Shown here piece by piece: positions 38,796 through 47,721 of a stretch of 64,000 bases of DNA. Numbering within the stretch: position 1 is the first letter of the stretch; every line of letters begins with the position of its first letter. The notes under the pieces are model-generated. The model ran no database searches and was not told where the DNA came from. It saw only the letters and a list, made by a program, of their open reading frames with translations. Origin of the DNA: Piscinibacter defluvii (GTDB taxonomy: Bacteria > Pseudomonadota > Gammaproteobacteria > Burkholderiales > Burkholderiaceae_C); assembly GCF_004011805.1 (NCBI RefSeq), contig NZ_ML137198.1, forward strand, positions 228,148 to 292,147. The letters run 5' to 3'. Position numbers and translations under genes: made by a program.

Positions 38796-40013
38796 ATGAA
38801 TGCCCCGGAAAAACTGCCCGCGAGCCCCGAACCGCACGTGATGCGGACCTACGGGCGCCTGCCGATCGCGCTCTCCCACGGCCAGGGCTGCTGGGTCTGG
38901 GACACCGAGGGCCGCAAGTACCTCGACGCCCTGGGCGGCATCGCGGTCAACACGCTGGGGCATGCGCACCCGAAGCTCGTGCCGGCGCTGCAGGAGCAGA
39001 TCGGCAAGCTGATCCACAGCTCCAACTACTACCTGGTGCCGCTGCAGGAGCGGCTCGCCGCGAAGCTGTGCGAACTGTCGGGTCTGTCGAAGGTGTTCTT
39101 CTGCAGCACCGGGCTGGAGGCCAACGAGGCGGCGCTGAAGATCGCGCGCAAGTTCGGCCACGACAAGGGCATCGAGCGGCCGGAGATCGTGGTCTACGAG
39201 AAGGCCTTCCACGGCCGCTCGATCGCCACGCTGTCGGCCACCGGCAACCCCAAGGTGCAGGCCGGCTTCGGGCCGCTGGTCGAGGGCTTCCCGCGTGTGC
39301 CGCTGAACGACGTGACAGCGCTCGAGAAGCTTGCCGCGGGCAACAAGAACATCGTCGCGGTGTTCCTCGAGGTGATCCAGGGCGAGGGCGGCATCAACCC
39401 GGCCACGGTCGAGTACCTGCAGGCGGTGCGCCGCCTGTGCGACGCCAACGACTGGCTGCTGATGCTCGACGAGGTGCAGTGCGGCATCGGCCGCACCGGC
39501 AAGTGGTTCGCGCACCAGTGGGCCGGCATCCGGCCCGACGTGATGCCGCTGGCCAAGGGCCTGGGCTCGGGCGTGCCGGTCGGCGCGGTGGTCTGCGGTC
39601 CGCGCGCGGCCGAGGTGTTCGGCCCCGGCAACCACGGCACCACCTTCGGCGGCAACCCGCTGGCGATGCGCGCCGGCGTCGAGACGCTGCGCATCATGGA
39701 AGAGGACGGCCTGCTCGAGAACGCCGCGCGCGTCGGCGCGCTGCTCAAGGGCGGTCTGCAGCGCGAGCTGGCCGGCGTCGCCGGCGTGGTCGAGATCCGC
39801 GGCCAGGGGCTGATGCTCGGCATCGAGCTGGCGCGCCCCTGCGGCGACCTGCTCGGCCGCGCCGCCCGTGCCGGGCTGCTGCTCAGCGTCACGGCCGACA
39901 AGGTGATCCGCCTCGTGCCGCCGCTGATCCTCTCGGCCGACGAGGCGGCGCAGATCGTCGCCCTGCTGGTGCCGCTGATCAAGGACTTCCTCGCCGAGGC
40001 CGAGCCGTCATGA
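38796..40013 (+). CDS. argD: Acetylornithine aminotransferase
   Basis: A 405-aa class III PLP aminotransferase that makes N-acetylornithine from the semialdehyde in arginine synthesis (and often succinyldiaminopimelate for lysine). Signatures: YLDALGGIAVNTLGHAHP, CSTGLEANEAALKIAR (PLP phosphate), EKAFHGRSIATLSATGN, MLDEVQCGIGRTGKWFAHQW, and the PLP lysine in PLAKGLGSGVPVGA. The ATG has GGAG upstream; a -10-like TAGAAT is at 38761–38766. It overlaps argF by 4 bp (ATGA). Confidence 0.95.
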   Translation: MNAPEKLPASPEPHVMRTYGRLPIALSHGQGCWVWDTEGRKYLDALGGIAVNTLGHAHPKLVPALQEQIGKLIHSSNYYLVPLQERLAAKLCELSGLSKVFFCSTGLEANEAALKIARKFGHDKGIERPEIVVYEKAFHGRSIATLSATGNPKVQAGFGPLVEGFPRVPLNDVTALEKLAAGNKNIVAVFLEVIQGEGGINPATVEYLQAVRRLCDANDWLLMLDEVQCGIGRTGKWFAHQWAGIRPDVMPLAKGLGSGVPVGAVVCGPRAAEVFGPGNHGTTFGGNPLAMRAGVETLRIMEEDGLLENAARVGALLKGGLQRELAGVAGVVEIRGQGLMLGIELARPCGDLLGRAARAGLLLSVTADKVIRLVPPLILSADEAAQIVALLVPLIKDFLAEAEPS

Positions 40014-40942
40014 AGCCGGGCCCGAGCCTGATGCGCCACTACCTGCAGTTCCGCGACCTGCGCGCCGAGGAGTACACCTACCTGCTCGAGCGCACGGCAA
40101 TCATCAAGAAGCGCTTCAAGAACTACGAGAAGTACCAGCCGCTGGTGGACCGCACGCTGGCGATGATCTTCGAAAAGGCCAGCACGCGCACGCGCGTCAG
40201 CTTCGAGGCCGGCATGTACCAGATGGGCGGCTCGGTGGTGCACCTGACCACCGGCGACAGCCAGCTCGGCCGCGCCGAGCCGGTGGAGGACAGCGCGCGC
40301 GTGATCAGCCGCATGGTCGACCTGGTGATGATCCGCACCTACGAGCAGACCAAGCTGGAGCGCTTCGCGGCGCATTCGCGCGTGCCGGTGATCAATGGCC
40401 TGACCAACGAGTACCACCCCTGCCAGATCCTGGCCGACATCTTCACCTACATCGAGCACCGCGGCTCGATCCAGGGCAAGACGGTGGCCTGGGTGGGCGA
40501 CGGCAACAACATGGCCAACACCTGGCTGCAGGCGGCCGACATTCTCGGCTTCACGCTGCACGTCAGCACGCCCTCGGGCTACGAGATCGACCCCAAGGTG
40601 GCCGGCGTGTCGAATCCCGACTGCGTGCGGATCTTCAAGAGCCCGATCGCCGCCTGCGAGGGCGCGCACCTGGTCACCACCGACGTGTGGACCAGCATGG
40701 GCTACGAGGCCGAGAACGAGGCGCGCCAGAAGGCCTTCGCCGACTGGTGCGTGGACCGGCAGATGATGTCGGTGGCGCAGCCCGATGCGCTGTTCATGCA
40801 CTGCCTGCCGGCGCACCGCGGCGAGGAGGTCGAGGCCGAGGTGATCGACGGCCCGCAGTCGGTGGTGTGGGACGAGGCCGAGAACCGCATGCATGTGCAG
40901 AAGGCCTTGATGGAATACCTGCTGCTCGGCCGCATCGGATGA
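40010..40942 (+). CDS. argF: Ornithine carbamoyltransferase
   Basis: A 310-aa enzyme that makes citrulline from ornithine and carbamoyl phosphate. Carbamoyl phosphate binding: FEKASTRTRVSFEAGMYQMG. Further motifs are NEYHPCQILADIFTYIEHRG, VAWVGDGNNMANTWLQAA and the ornithine loop HCLPAHRGEEV. Its start overlaps the argD stop (ATGA), so arginine synthesis genes are coupled. Downstream, the metallophosphoesterase starts after 13 bp and may be co-transcribed. Confidence 0.96.
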   Translation: MKPGPSLMRHYLQFRDLRAEEYTYLLERTAIIKKRFKNYEKYQPLVDRTLAMIFEKASTRTRVSFEAGMYQMGGSVVHLTTGDSQLGRAEPVEDSARVISRMVDLVMIRTYEQTKLERFAAHSRVPVINGLTNEYHPCQILADIFTYIEHRGSIQGKTVAWVGDGNNMANTWLQAADILGFTLHVSTPSGYEIDPKVAGVSNPDCVRIFKSPIAACEGAHLVTTDVWTSMGYEAENEARQKAFADWCVDRQMMSVAQPDALFMHCLPAHRGEEVEAEVIDGPQSVVWDEAENRMHVQKALMEYLLLGRIG

Positions 40943-40955
40943 CGGACCCGGGCGC

Positions 40956-41699
40956 ATGAAGTTCGCGCTGATCACCGACCTGCACGCGAACCGCGAGGCG
41001 GTCGAGGCGGTGCTGGCGCACGCGAAGGCGCAGGGTGCGCAGCGTTACGCCTTCCTGGGCGATTTCGTCGGCTACGGCGCCGACCCCGGCTGGGTGGTCG
41101 ACCGCATCCGCGAGCATGTGGCGCAGGGCGCGATCGCGGTGCTGGGCAACCACGACGCGGCCGTCGTGCAGGGCCCGCTGCCGACCATGATCCCCGAGGC
41201 GCGCCAGGTGGTCGAGTGGACCTGCGAGCGCCTGACGCGCGAGCAGATCGCCTTCCTCGGCGGGCTGCCGATGCAGGTGGTCGACGGCGACCGGCTGTTC
41301 GTGCACGCCAACGCCTTCGCGCCGTCCGAATGGATGTACGTGCTCGGCCGCGTCGAGGCGGTGCGCAGCCTGCAGTCCACCGACGCACGCTTCACCTTCT
41401 GCGGCCACGTGCACGACCCGAAGCTGTTCCACCTCAGCGGCACCGGCAAGGCGGGCGACTTCGTGCCCACGCCCGGCATGCCGATCCCGCTGTCGGAACA
41501 GCGCCGCTGGCTGGTCATCCCCGGCTCGGCCGGCCAGCCGCGCGACGGCAATCCGGCCGCGTGTTATGCCACCTTCGAGACCCAGGGCTCGACGCTGACC
41601 TACCACCGCGTGCCCTACGACGTGGAGTCCGCCGGCGCGAAGATCCGCGCGGCCGGCCTGCCGCAGCGCCTGGCCGCGCGGCTGCAGCATGGCGAATGA
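40956..41699 (+). CDS. Metallophosphoesterase (YfcE/MJ0936-like)
   Basis: A 247-aa calcineurin-like phosphoesterase. Metal and catalytic motifs: ALITDLHANREAVEAVL (DxH), YAFLGDFVGYGADP (GD), VLGNHDAAV (GNHD), LFVHAN and CGHVHDPKLFHL (GHxH). The family hydrolyses phosphodiesters, phosphoproteins or nucleotides. Its stop lies inside the start of the following kinase gene (11-bp overlap), so a kinase/phosphatase pair acting on the same targets is a reasonable guess, like PrpC/PrkC pairs but with an unrelated phosphatase fold. Confidence 0.9.
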   Translation: MKFALITDLHANREAVEAVLAHAKAQGAQRYAFLGDFVGYGADPGWVVDRIREHVAQGAIAVLGNHDAAVVQGPLPTMIPEARQVVEWTCERLTREQIAFLGGLPMQVVDGDRLFVHANAFAPSEWMYVLGRVEAVRSLQSTDARFTFCGHVHDPKLFHLSGTGKAGDFVPTPGMPIPLSEQRRWLVIPGSAGQPRDGNPAACYATFETQGSTLTYHRVPYDVESAGAKIRAAGLPQRLAARLQHGE

Positions 41700-43140
41700 G
41701 TCGCGCTGGCCGGGTCCGGGCAAGCTCGAACCCGGCCAGGTGATCGACGGTTTCCGGCTCGTCGAGCGCACCCACCAGGGCGGCATGGCGCACCTGTGGC
41801 GCGTCACCCGCATGGACGACGGCGACGATTCGATGCCGCTCATCATGAAGGTGCCGCGCATCAAGGGCGGCGACGACCCGGCCACCATCGTCGGCTTCGA
41901 GGTCGAGCAGATGATCATGCCGGCGCTCGCCGGAACGCACGTGCCGCGCTTCGTCGCCAAGGGCGACTTCACGCGCCAGCCCTACATCGTGATGGAGCGC
42001 ATCGAGGGCAACTCGCTGCGCACACGCTTCGAGCAGGCGCCGCTGCCGCTGGCCGAGGTGATCGAGGTCGGCTGGAAGGTCGCCACCGCGCTGCACGACC
42101 TGCACCGCCAGCACGTCATCCACCTCGACGTGAAGCCGAGCAACATCATGTTCCGCAGCACCGGCGAGGCGGTGCTGGTGGACTTCGGGCTGTCGCGCCA
42201 CGACCTGCTGCCCGACCTGCTCGACGAGGAGTTCGAGCTGCCGATGGGCACCGGCCCGTACATGTCGCCCGAGCAGGTGCAGTTCGTGCGCAACGATCCG
42301 CGCAGCGACCTGTTCGCGCTCGGCGTGCTGCTCTACCACCTGGCCACCGGCCAGCGCCCGTTCGGCGCGCCGAACACGGTGCGCGGGCTGCGCCGCCGGC
42401 TCTACGAGGAGCCGGTGCCGCCGCGCGCGATCCGGCCCGAGATCCCGCCCTGGCTGCAGGAGGTCATCCTGCGCTGCCTCGAGGTGCAGCCGGGCAAGCG
42501 CCACCAGAGCGCGGCGCAGCTGGCCTTCGAGATGCAGCATCCCGCGCAGGTGGCGCTGACCGAGCGCGCCGGGCGGCTGGCGCGCGGCAGCCGCTGGCAG
42601 TCGCTGCGGCGCTGGTTCACCGCGATCGGGCACGAGCCGGCGCCGGCGGCCAGCGCAGTCGAGCAGACCGTGCGCAGCCCGATCGTGCTGGCCGCGGTGG
42701 ACGTGGCCGCGGCCGAGCCCTCGCTGCTGGAAGCGGTGCGCCACACGGTGCAGCGCCTGCTGCAGACCGAACCCGGGGCACGCCTGGCCTGCCTGACCGT
42801 CATGAAGATCAACCGCATCGCCACCGACGAGCTGGTCGAGCGCGACGGCAGCAGCAAGCATGTCAACCTGCTGGTGCAGCTCAAGCACTGGGCCCACCCG
42901 CTGGTCAAGACGCTCGAGCAGCAGCACGAGGTGCCGGAAGGCCGGCTGACCTTCCACGTGCTGGAGGCGCCCGATCCGGCCGCCGCGATCGTCGAGTACG
43001 CGCAGCGCAACCAGGTCGACCACATCGTGATGGGCGCGCGCAGCAGCGGCAGCCTGCGCCGCTACCTGGGCAGCGTGTCGGCCCAGGTGGCGGCCGAGGC
43101 GCCGTGCAACGTCACCGTGGTGCGCACCGCCGCCGGATGA
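41689..43140 (+). CDS. Serine/threonine protein kinase fused to a universal stress protein domain
   Basis: A 483-aa soluble protein. Residues about 20–280 are a Hanks-type kinase: glycine loop THQGGMAHLW, ATP Lys54 (IMKVPR), catalytic loop HLDVKPSNIM (His145, Asp147, Lys149), DFG Asp165 (VDFGLSRH), GTGPYMSPEQ and SDLFALGVLLYHLATGQRPF. Residues about 325–480 are a UspA-like domain ending in MGARSSGSLRRYLGSVSAQV with CNVTVVR, the nucleotide-binding G-2x-G-9x-G(S/T)-like end. No membrane anchor or PASTA repeats. All catalytic residues look intact. The fusion suggests nucleotide or stress sensing linked to phosphorylation. Start overlaps the phosphoesterase by 11 bp; stop overlaps the YkgJ gene by 4 bp (ATGA). 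Confidence 0.92.
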   Translation: MANESRWPGPGKLEPGQVIDGFRLVERTHQGGMAHLWRVTRMDDGDDSMPLIMKVPRIKGGDDPATIVGFEVEQMIMPALAGTHVPRFVAKGDFTRQPYIVMERIEGNSLRTRFEQAPLPLAEVIEVGWKVATALHDLHRQHVIHLDVKPSNIMFRSTGEAVLVDFGLSRHDLLPDLLDEEFELPMGTGPYMSPEQVQFVRNDPRSDLFALGVLLYHLATGQRPFGAPNTVRGLRRRLYEEPVPPRAIRPEIPPWLQEVILRCLEVQPGKRHQSAAQLAFEMQHPAQVALTERAGRLARGSRWQSLRRWFTAIGHEPAPAASAVEQTVRSPIVLAAVDVAAAEPSLLEAVRHTVQRLLQTEPGARLACLTVMKINRIATDELVERDGSSKHVNLLVQLKHWAHPLVKTLEQQHEVPEGRLTFHVLEAPDPAAAIVEYAQRNQVDHIVMGARSSGSLRRYLGSVSAQVAAEAPCNVTVVRTAAG

Positions 43141-43460
43141 ACAACCCCTGCACCCGCTGCGGCGCCTGCTGCGCCAGCTTCCGCGTCGACTTCGCGCGCG
43201 AAGAGCTCGAAGGCGAAGGCGGCCAGGTGCCGGCCGGCCTGGCCGTCGAGCTCAACACGAGCCTGTGCCGCATGCGCGGCACCGACCATGCCCGGCCGCG
43301 CTGCGCGGCGCTGGTGGGCACGGTCGGGGTGCAGGCGCAGTGCGGCATCTACGAGTGGCGCCCGTCGCCGTGCCGCGAGTTCGGCCTGCGCGCGCCGCTC
43401 GGCATCGGCGACGAGGCCTGCGCGCGCGCCCGCGCGCGCCACGGCCTGCCGCCGCTCTGA
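43137..43460 (+). CDS. YkgJ family cysteine cluster protein
   Basis: A 107-aa protein with the metal-binding pattern CTRCGACCASF at the N-terminus and later cysteines in LCRMRG, RPRCAAL, CGIYEWRPSPCREF and EACARAR. The family (UPF0153) is thought to bind zinc or an iron-sulfur cluster; the role is unknown, and some relatives modify flagellin Lys. It overlaps the kinase stop by 4 bp, so it belongs to the phosphoesterase–kinase transcript. The 3' end is 8 bp from the convergent ggt gene. Confidence 0.88.
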   Translation: MNNPCTRCGACCASFRVDFAREELEGEGGQVPAGLAVELNTSLCRMRGTDHARPRCAALVGTVGVQAQCGIYEWRPSPCREFGLRAPLGIGDEACARARARHGLPPL

Positions 43461-43468
43461 CCGGCAGG

Positions 43469-45478
43469 TCAGTCGTCGGTCTCGTCGTCGCGCTCGTCCC
43501 GCTTGTCTCGGTCCTTGGGTCCCTGCGCCTTGACGCGCTTCAGGCCGAGCACCGTGCCCTCGCGGCGCAGGTCCGCACCGCCGTACTGGCGCCCGGTGCG
43601 CAGGTCGATCACGACGCCCTGCACCGAGCCGATGGTGGCCGTGCAGCCGTTGGCGCCGGCCGCGCCGGGCACCAGGTGGCCGAGGCTGCGCAGCGCGTCC
43701 TGCGTCGCGACGCTGAACTTGGGCTGCATGAAGGGCTCGACACCCTCGCACGAGACCGTGCCCGTCGCGCTCGTCACCGACAGCCGCGGCGCGTTGATCG
43801 CCTGCTGGATGCTCATGCCGTGGTCGATCAGGTTCAGCGTGACGTTGAACACCGAGTTGATGATCGTCGCGCCGCCCGGCGAGCCGTAGGCCAGCACCGG
43901 CTCGCGGCCCTTGAAGACGATCGCCGGCGCCATCGAGCTGCGCGGCCGCTTGCCCGGCGCCACGTCGTTCGCGCCCGGGTTGCCGGTGGCGGGGTTGAAG
44001 GCCGGGTCGAAGTTGAAGTCGGTCAGCTCGTTGTTGAGCAGGAAGCCGTAGCCCGGCACGGTGATGCCGGTGCCCCAGGTGGCCTCGATCGTTGTCGTGA
44101 AGCTGACGACGTTGCCCCACTTGTCCACCACCGAGTAGTGCGTGGTGTGCGAGGGGCGCTGCTCGGTGTCCTCCTTCTCGGGCGCGAGGCGCACGTTCCG
44201 GTTGCCGGTGGCCGCCGTGTCGTAGGGCAGCGGGTTGCCGGCGGCCGGCGTGGCCATGCGCGAGGTCAGGCTGATCATGGCCGAGCGCGTGGCCACGTAC
44301 TCGGGGTTCAGCAGGCCGGTCTTGGGCACCGGCACGAAGTCCTCGTCGCCCATCCACACCGCGCGGTCGGCGAAGGCCAGGCGCATCGCCTCGGTCATCA
44401 CGTGCAGCGTGGTCGGGCTGCCGAAGCCGAAGCCCTGGCCCGCGTCGCCCATCGGGAAACGCTCGACCATCTCGAGCATCTGCCCGACCGTGAGCCCGCC
44501 GGAGGACGGCGGCGCCATGTCGGCCACGGTCCAGCCGCGGTAGTCCACCTTCACCGGGTCGCGTTCGACGACGCGGTAGTCGGCCAGGTCCTGCAGCGTC
44601 ATGCGGCCCACGCCTTCGGCCGCCACCGGCGTGCGGCTGCGCTGCTGCGCGGCCACCAGCGCCTGCGCGATCTCGCCCTGGTAGAACACCTTCGGGCCGT
44701 GCCTGGCGATCAGCCGGAAGGTCTTCGCGAGGTCGGGCTGCACCAGCAGCGCGCCGTCGGCCAGCGGCACGCCGCCCGGGCGGAACACGGCGGCCGTCTC
44801 GGGCTGGAAGCCGGTGCGGCCGCCGTCGTTGGCGATGTTGGCGGCCAGGAAGCGGTTGATCCTGAAGCCCTTCTCCGCCACCTCGATGGCCGGGGCCAGC
44901 GCCTCGGACAGGCGGATCGTGCCGTAGCGCCTGAGCGCATGGTCCAGCACCGCCAGCGTGCCCGGCACGCCGACCGACAGCCCGCTGGTGGAGGCGATCG
45001 TGAAGCGCTGCGCTGCCGGCACGTCGGTCAGCACGAACTGTGTCGGCGTGGCCGCGGCGGGGGCCTTCTCGCGCCCGTCGATCGCGAAGGTGCGGTGGCG
45101 ATGCGCCAGGTGGATCATCATGAAGCCGCCGCCGCCGATGCCGGAGAACTGCGGCTCCACCACGTTGAGCATGAACTGGATCGCGGCGGCCGCGTCGATC
45201 GCGTTGCCGCCGCGTGCCAGCACGTCGCGGCCGGCCTGCGCGGCCAGCGGGTGCGAGACGGACACGACGCCGCCGCGGAACGCCACGCCGTCCCAGGCGG
45301 GCGGCGCCGGCACGTCCTCGTCGGTGGGCGGCAACACGATGCCCGGCGGCGTGCCGGGGGTGCGCAGGCTCGGGTGATGGCCGGGCGGATGGGCGGCGAC
45401 CGGCAGGGCGCACGAGGCGCTGAAGGCGGCGAGCGCGAGGCTCAGCGCCAGCCGGCCGAGCGGGCTGGGAGCGTGCAT
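43469..45478 (-). CDS. ggt: Gamma-glutamyltransferase
   Basis: A 669-aa periplasmic Ntn hydrolase that splits glutathione and gamma-glutamyl compounds or transfers the glutamyl group. It has an N-terminal signal peptide (SPLGRLALSLALAAFSASCA; a lipoprotein form is possible but the lipobox is poor). Large-subunit blocks are GGNAIDAAAAIQFMLNVVEP and FSGIGGGGFMMIHL. The autoprocessing nucleophile is Thr445 in HTTHYSVVDKWGNVVSFT. The small subunit holds GSPGGATIINSVFNV. It is longer than E. coli Ggt (580) because of a Pro-rich N-terminal linker and a charged C-terminal tail (GPKDRDKRDERDDETDD). Single gene; ATG at 45478 with GGAGATC upstream. Confidence 0.93.
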   Translation of the reverse strand: MHAPSPLGRLALSLALAAFSASCALPVAAHPPGHHPSLRTPGTPPGIVLPPTDEDVPAPPAWDGVAFRGGVVSVSHPLAAQAGRDVLARGGNAIDAAAAIQFMLNVVEPQFSGIGGGGFMMIHLAHRHRTFAIDGREKAPAAATPTQFVLTDVPAAQRFTIASTSGLSVGVPGTLAVLDHALRRYGTIRLSEALAPAIEVAEKGFRINRFLAANIANDGGRTGFQPETAAVFRPGGVPLADGALLVQPDLAKTFRLIARHGPKVFYQGEIAQALVAAQQRSRTPVAAEGVGRMTLQDLADYRVVERDPVKVDYRGWTVADMAPPSSGGLTVGQMLEMVERFPMGDAGQGFGFGSPTTLHVMTEAMRLAFADRAVWMGDEDFVPVPKTGLLNPEYVATRSAMISLTSRMATPAAGNPLPYDTAATGNRNVRLAPEKEDTEQRPSHTTHYSVVDKWGNVVSFTTTIEATWGTGITVPGYGFLLNNELTDFNFDPAFNPATGNPGANDVAPGKRPRSSMAPAIVFKGREPVLAYGSPGGATIINSVFNVTLNLIDHGMSIQQAINAPRLSVTSATGTVSCEGVEPFMQPKFSVATQDALRSLGHLVPGAAGANGCTATIGSVQGVVIDLRTGRQYGGADLRREGTVLGLKRVKAQGPKDRDKRDERDDETDD

Positions 45479-45721
45479 GGGGGATCTCCTGTGTTTGTTC
45501 GGCGTCGAGCTGCGCCGCCGGCGATCATGCGCCGGTCGCGCGACGCGTGCAAAGACCACGCTGCAAACCAACGTTGTCAACGAAACGTGATGTGTTCGAC
45601 ACACCCTCGCGAGCACACGGGACTACAGTCGTTCCTGACGGCGGTCGGGCCAGTGATCCCCCGGACCAAGCAGACTCGGCAGCGAACGGTGCCGGCGCCG
45701 TCTCCAACACCCAGGCGACGA
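45479..45721. other. Intergenic region between ggt and the RidA gene
   Basis: No gene is supported in these 243 bp. They contain a TTGACA on the minus strand (45580–45575) that could be the ggt -35, with only a weak -10. There are two short dyads, CGTTG-T-CAACG (45572–45582) and TGTGT-TCG-ACACA (45591–45603). A G/C-rich imperfect dyad at 45686–45701 without a U-run may follow the upstream operon. Confidence 0.45.
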
Positions 45722-46117
45722 TCAGCGCGGAATCACCGCGGTGACCTCGATCTCCACCTTCGCGCGGTCCTCCATCAGCGCGCTCACCTCGACGGCGCTC
45801 ATCGCCGCGTGGTAGACGCCGATCAGCTCCCGGAACACCTGGCCCACTTCGCGGCCGCGCGCGAGGTACTCGCGCTTGTCGGTCACGTACCAGGTCATGC
45901 GCACGATGTGCTCCGGCCGGGCGCCCGCCTCGGCGAGCACGGCCACGATGTTGGCCAGCGCCTGGCGCACCTGCGCGACGAAGTCGTCGCTCTCGAAGCG
46001 GCACGCCGCGTTCCAGCCGATCTGGCCGGCCACGAACACCAGCCGGCCCTCGGCCGCGACGCCGTTGGAGTAGCCGCGCGGCTTCTCCCATCCTTCCGGT
46101 TGCAACACCTGCATCAT
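45722..46117 (-). CDS. RidA family protein (enamine/imine deaminase)
   Basis: A 131-aa YjgF/YER057c/UK114 protein. PRGYSNGVAAEGRLVFVAGQ and IGWN, VAQVRQALANIVAVLAEAGA, RMTWYVTDKREYLARGREVG and VEIEVTAVIPR are family blocks. The usual Arg of canonical RidA (RNVR-type) is replaced by a subgroup variant. RidA proteins hydrolyse reactive enamines and imines to ketones and ammonia. It is the last gene of the 2-aminobenzoyl-CoA operon, its start overlapping the CoA-ligase stop, so the likely substrate is an enamine formed when the ring loses aromaticity. That link is inference. Confidence 0.9.
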   Translation of the reverse strand: MMQVLQPEGWEKPRGYSNGVAAEGRLVFVAGQIGWNAACRFESDDFVAQVRQALANIVAVLAEAGARPEHIVRMTWYVTDKREYLARGREVGQVFRELIGVYHAAMSAVEVSALMEDRAKVEIEVTAVIPR

Positions 46118-47721
46118 GCTTGTCTCAGTTTGAAGCGCTGCAGCTTGCCCGTCTCGGTGCGCGGCAGCGTGTCGCGGAACTCGACGGCCCGCGGGTACTT
46201 GTAGGGCGCCGCGGTCTGCTTGACGAAGTCCTGCAGCTCGCGCACCAGCTCGTCGGACGGCGCGATGCCGGCCTTGAGCACGACGAACGCCTTGACGATC
46301 TGGCCGCGCTCCTCGTCCGGCACCCCGACCACGCCGCATTCGGCCACCTTCGGGTGCAGCAGCAGCGCGCCTTCCACCTCCGGGCCGGCGATGTTGTAGC
46401 CGCCGCTGATGATCATGTCGTCGGTGCGCGCCTGGTAGACGAAGTTGCCGTCGGTGTCGTGCAGGTAGGCGTCGCCGGTGACGTTCCAGCCGCCCTGCAC
46501 GTACTGCGTCTGGCGCGGATCGGCCAGGTAGCGGCAGCCGGTCGGGCCCTTGACCGCCAGGCGCCCGACGTTGCCCGGCGGCAGCAGGCGGCCGGCGTCG
46601 TCCAGCACGCAGGCGGTGTAGCCCGGCACCACCGTGCCGGTGGCGCCGGGGCGGGCATGCGCCTCGTCGTGCGAGATGAAGATGTGCAGCATCTCGGTGG
46701 AGCCGATGCCGTCGATGATCTCGATGCCGCTGGCCTGCTTCCAGAGCTGGCGCGTCGCGGCCGGCAGCGCCTCGCCGGCGGCCACGCACTTGCGCAGCGA
46801 CGAGAGATCGTGCCCCGCCAGCTTGCCGGCCATCGCGCGGTAGGAGGTCGGTGCGGTGAACAGCACCGTGGCGCGGTAGCGCTCGATGGCCGCCGGCAGC
46901 GCGTCCGGCGACGGCCGCTCCACCAGCGCGGTGGCGGCGCCCACCGAGAGCGGGAACAGCAGCAGCCCGCCGAGCCCGAAGGTGAAAGCCAGCGGCGGGC
47001 TGCCGATGAAGATGTCGCCGGCGCTCGGCCGCAGCACATGGCGCGGCCAGCAGGCGCAGGCCGCCATCACGTCGCGGTGGAAATGCATCGTGCCCTTGGG
47101 CATCCCGGTCGTGCCCGAGGTGAAGGCGATGATGCAGGTGTCTTCGGCCGCCGTGGCCACGTTGCGGAAGCTCGACGGCTTGGCGGCCGCACGCGCCTCC
47201 AGGCCATCGGCCGTATCGGTGTGGAAGCGCAGTACCTGCCGCAAGGTCGGGCAGTCCGCTTGCGCGAGGGTCAGTTCCTCGGCCAGGCGCACGTCGCACA
47301 GCGCATGGCTGATCTCGGCCTTGCCGACGATCTGCGCGAGTTCCTTCGCGCGCAGCAGCGGCATGCTGCCCACCGCGATGCCACCGGCCTTGACCACGCC
47401 GAACCAGCAGGCCGCGAGCATCGGCGAGTTCGGCCCGCGCAGCAGCACGCGGTTGCCGGGCACCAGGCCGAGGTCTTCCACCAGCACGCGGGCGATGCGG
47501 TTGGCCTGGGCCTGCAGCTCGGCGTAGCTCCAGCGCACCCCCTCGCCGAGGATGCAGAGCCGGTCGCCCTGCCCGGCGTCGACCCGGCGGTCGAGCAGCT
47601 CGGTGGCGCAGTTCATCTTCTCGGGGAACTGCAGGTCCGGGCCGTCGAACACGAACTCCGGCCACTGCGCACGCGGAGGCAGGTGGTCGGCGGCGAAGGT
47701 GTCGATGTGGGCGGAAGGCAT
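46114..47721 (-). CDS. 2-aminobenzoate-CoA ligase (benzoate-CoA ligase family)
   Basis: A 535-aa acyl-adenylating enzyme that activates anthranilate with ATP and CoA. Motifs: IIAFTSGTTGMPKGTMHFHR (P-loop A3), DGIGSTEMLHIFIS (A5, benzoate-CoA ligase type), NVTGDAYLHDTDGNFVYQAR (A7), and the catalytic Lys in LPRTETGKLQRFKLR (A10). The HADHLPP–FPEKMNCATELLDR N-terminus matches benzoate/2-aminobenzoate ligases. Substrate choice rests on its operon with the 2-aminobenzoyl-CoA monooxygenase/reductase and the divergent kynurenine genes; benzoate remains possible. It overlaps both neighbours. Confidence 0.88.
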   Translation of the reverse strand: MPSAHIDTFAADHLPPRAQWPEFVFDGPDLQFPEKMNCATELLDRRVDAGQGDRLCILGEGVRWSYAELQAQANRIARVLVEDLGLVPGNRVLLRGPNSPMLAACWFGVVKAGGIAVGSMPLLRAKELAQIVGKAEISHALCDVRLAEELTLAQADCPTLRQVLRFHTDTADGLEARAAAKPSSFRNVATAAEDTCIIAFTSGTTGMPKGTMHFHRDVMAACACWPRHVLRPSAGDIFIGSPPLAFTFGLGGLLLFPLSVGAATALVERPSPDALPAAIERYRATVLFTAPTSYRAMAGKLAGHDLSSLRKCVAAGEALPAATRQLWKQASGIEIIDGIGSTEMLHIFISHDEAHARPGATGTVVPGYTACVLDDAGRLLPPGNVGRLAVKGPTGCRYLADPRQTQYVQGGWNVTGDAYLHDTDGNFVYQARTDDMIISGGYNIAGPEVEGALLLHPKVAECGVVGVPDEERGQIVKAFVVLKAGIAPSDELVRELQDFVKQTAAPYKYPRAVEFRDTLPRTETGKLQRFKLRQA

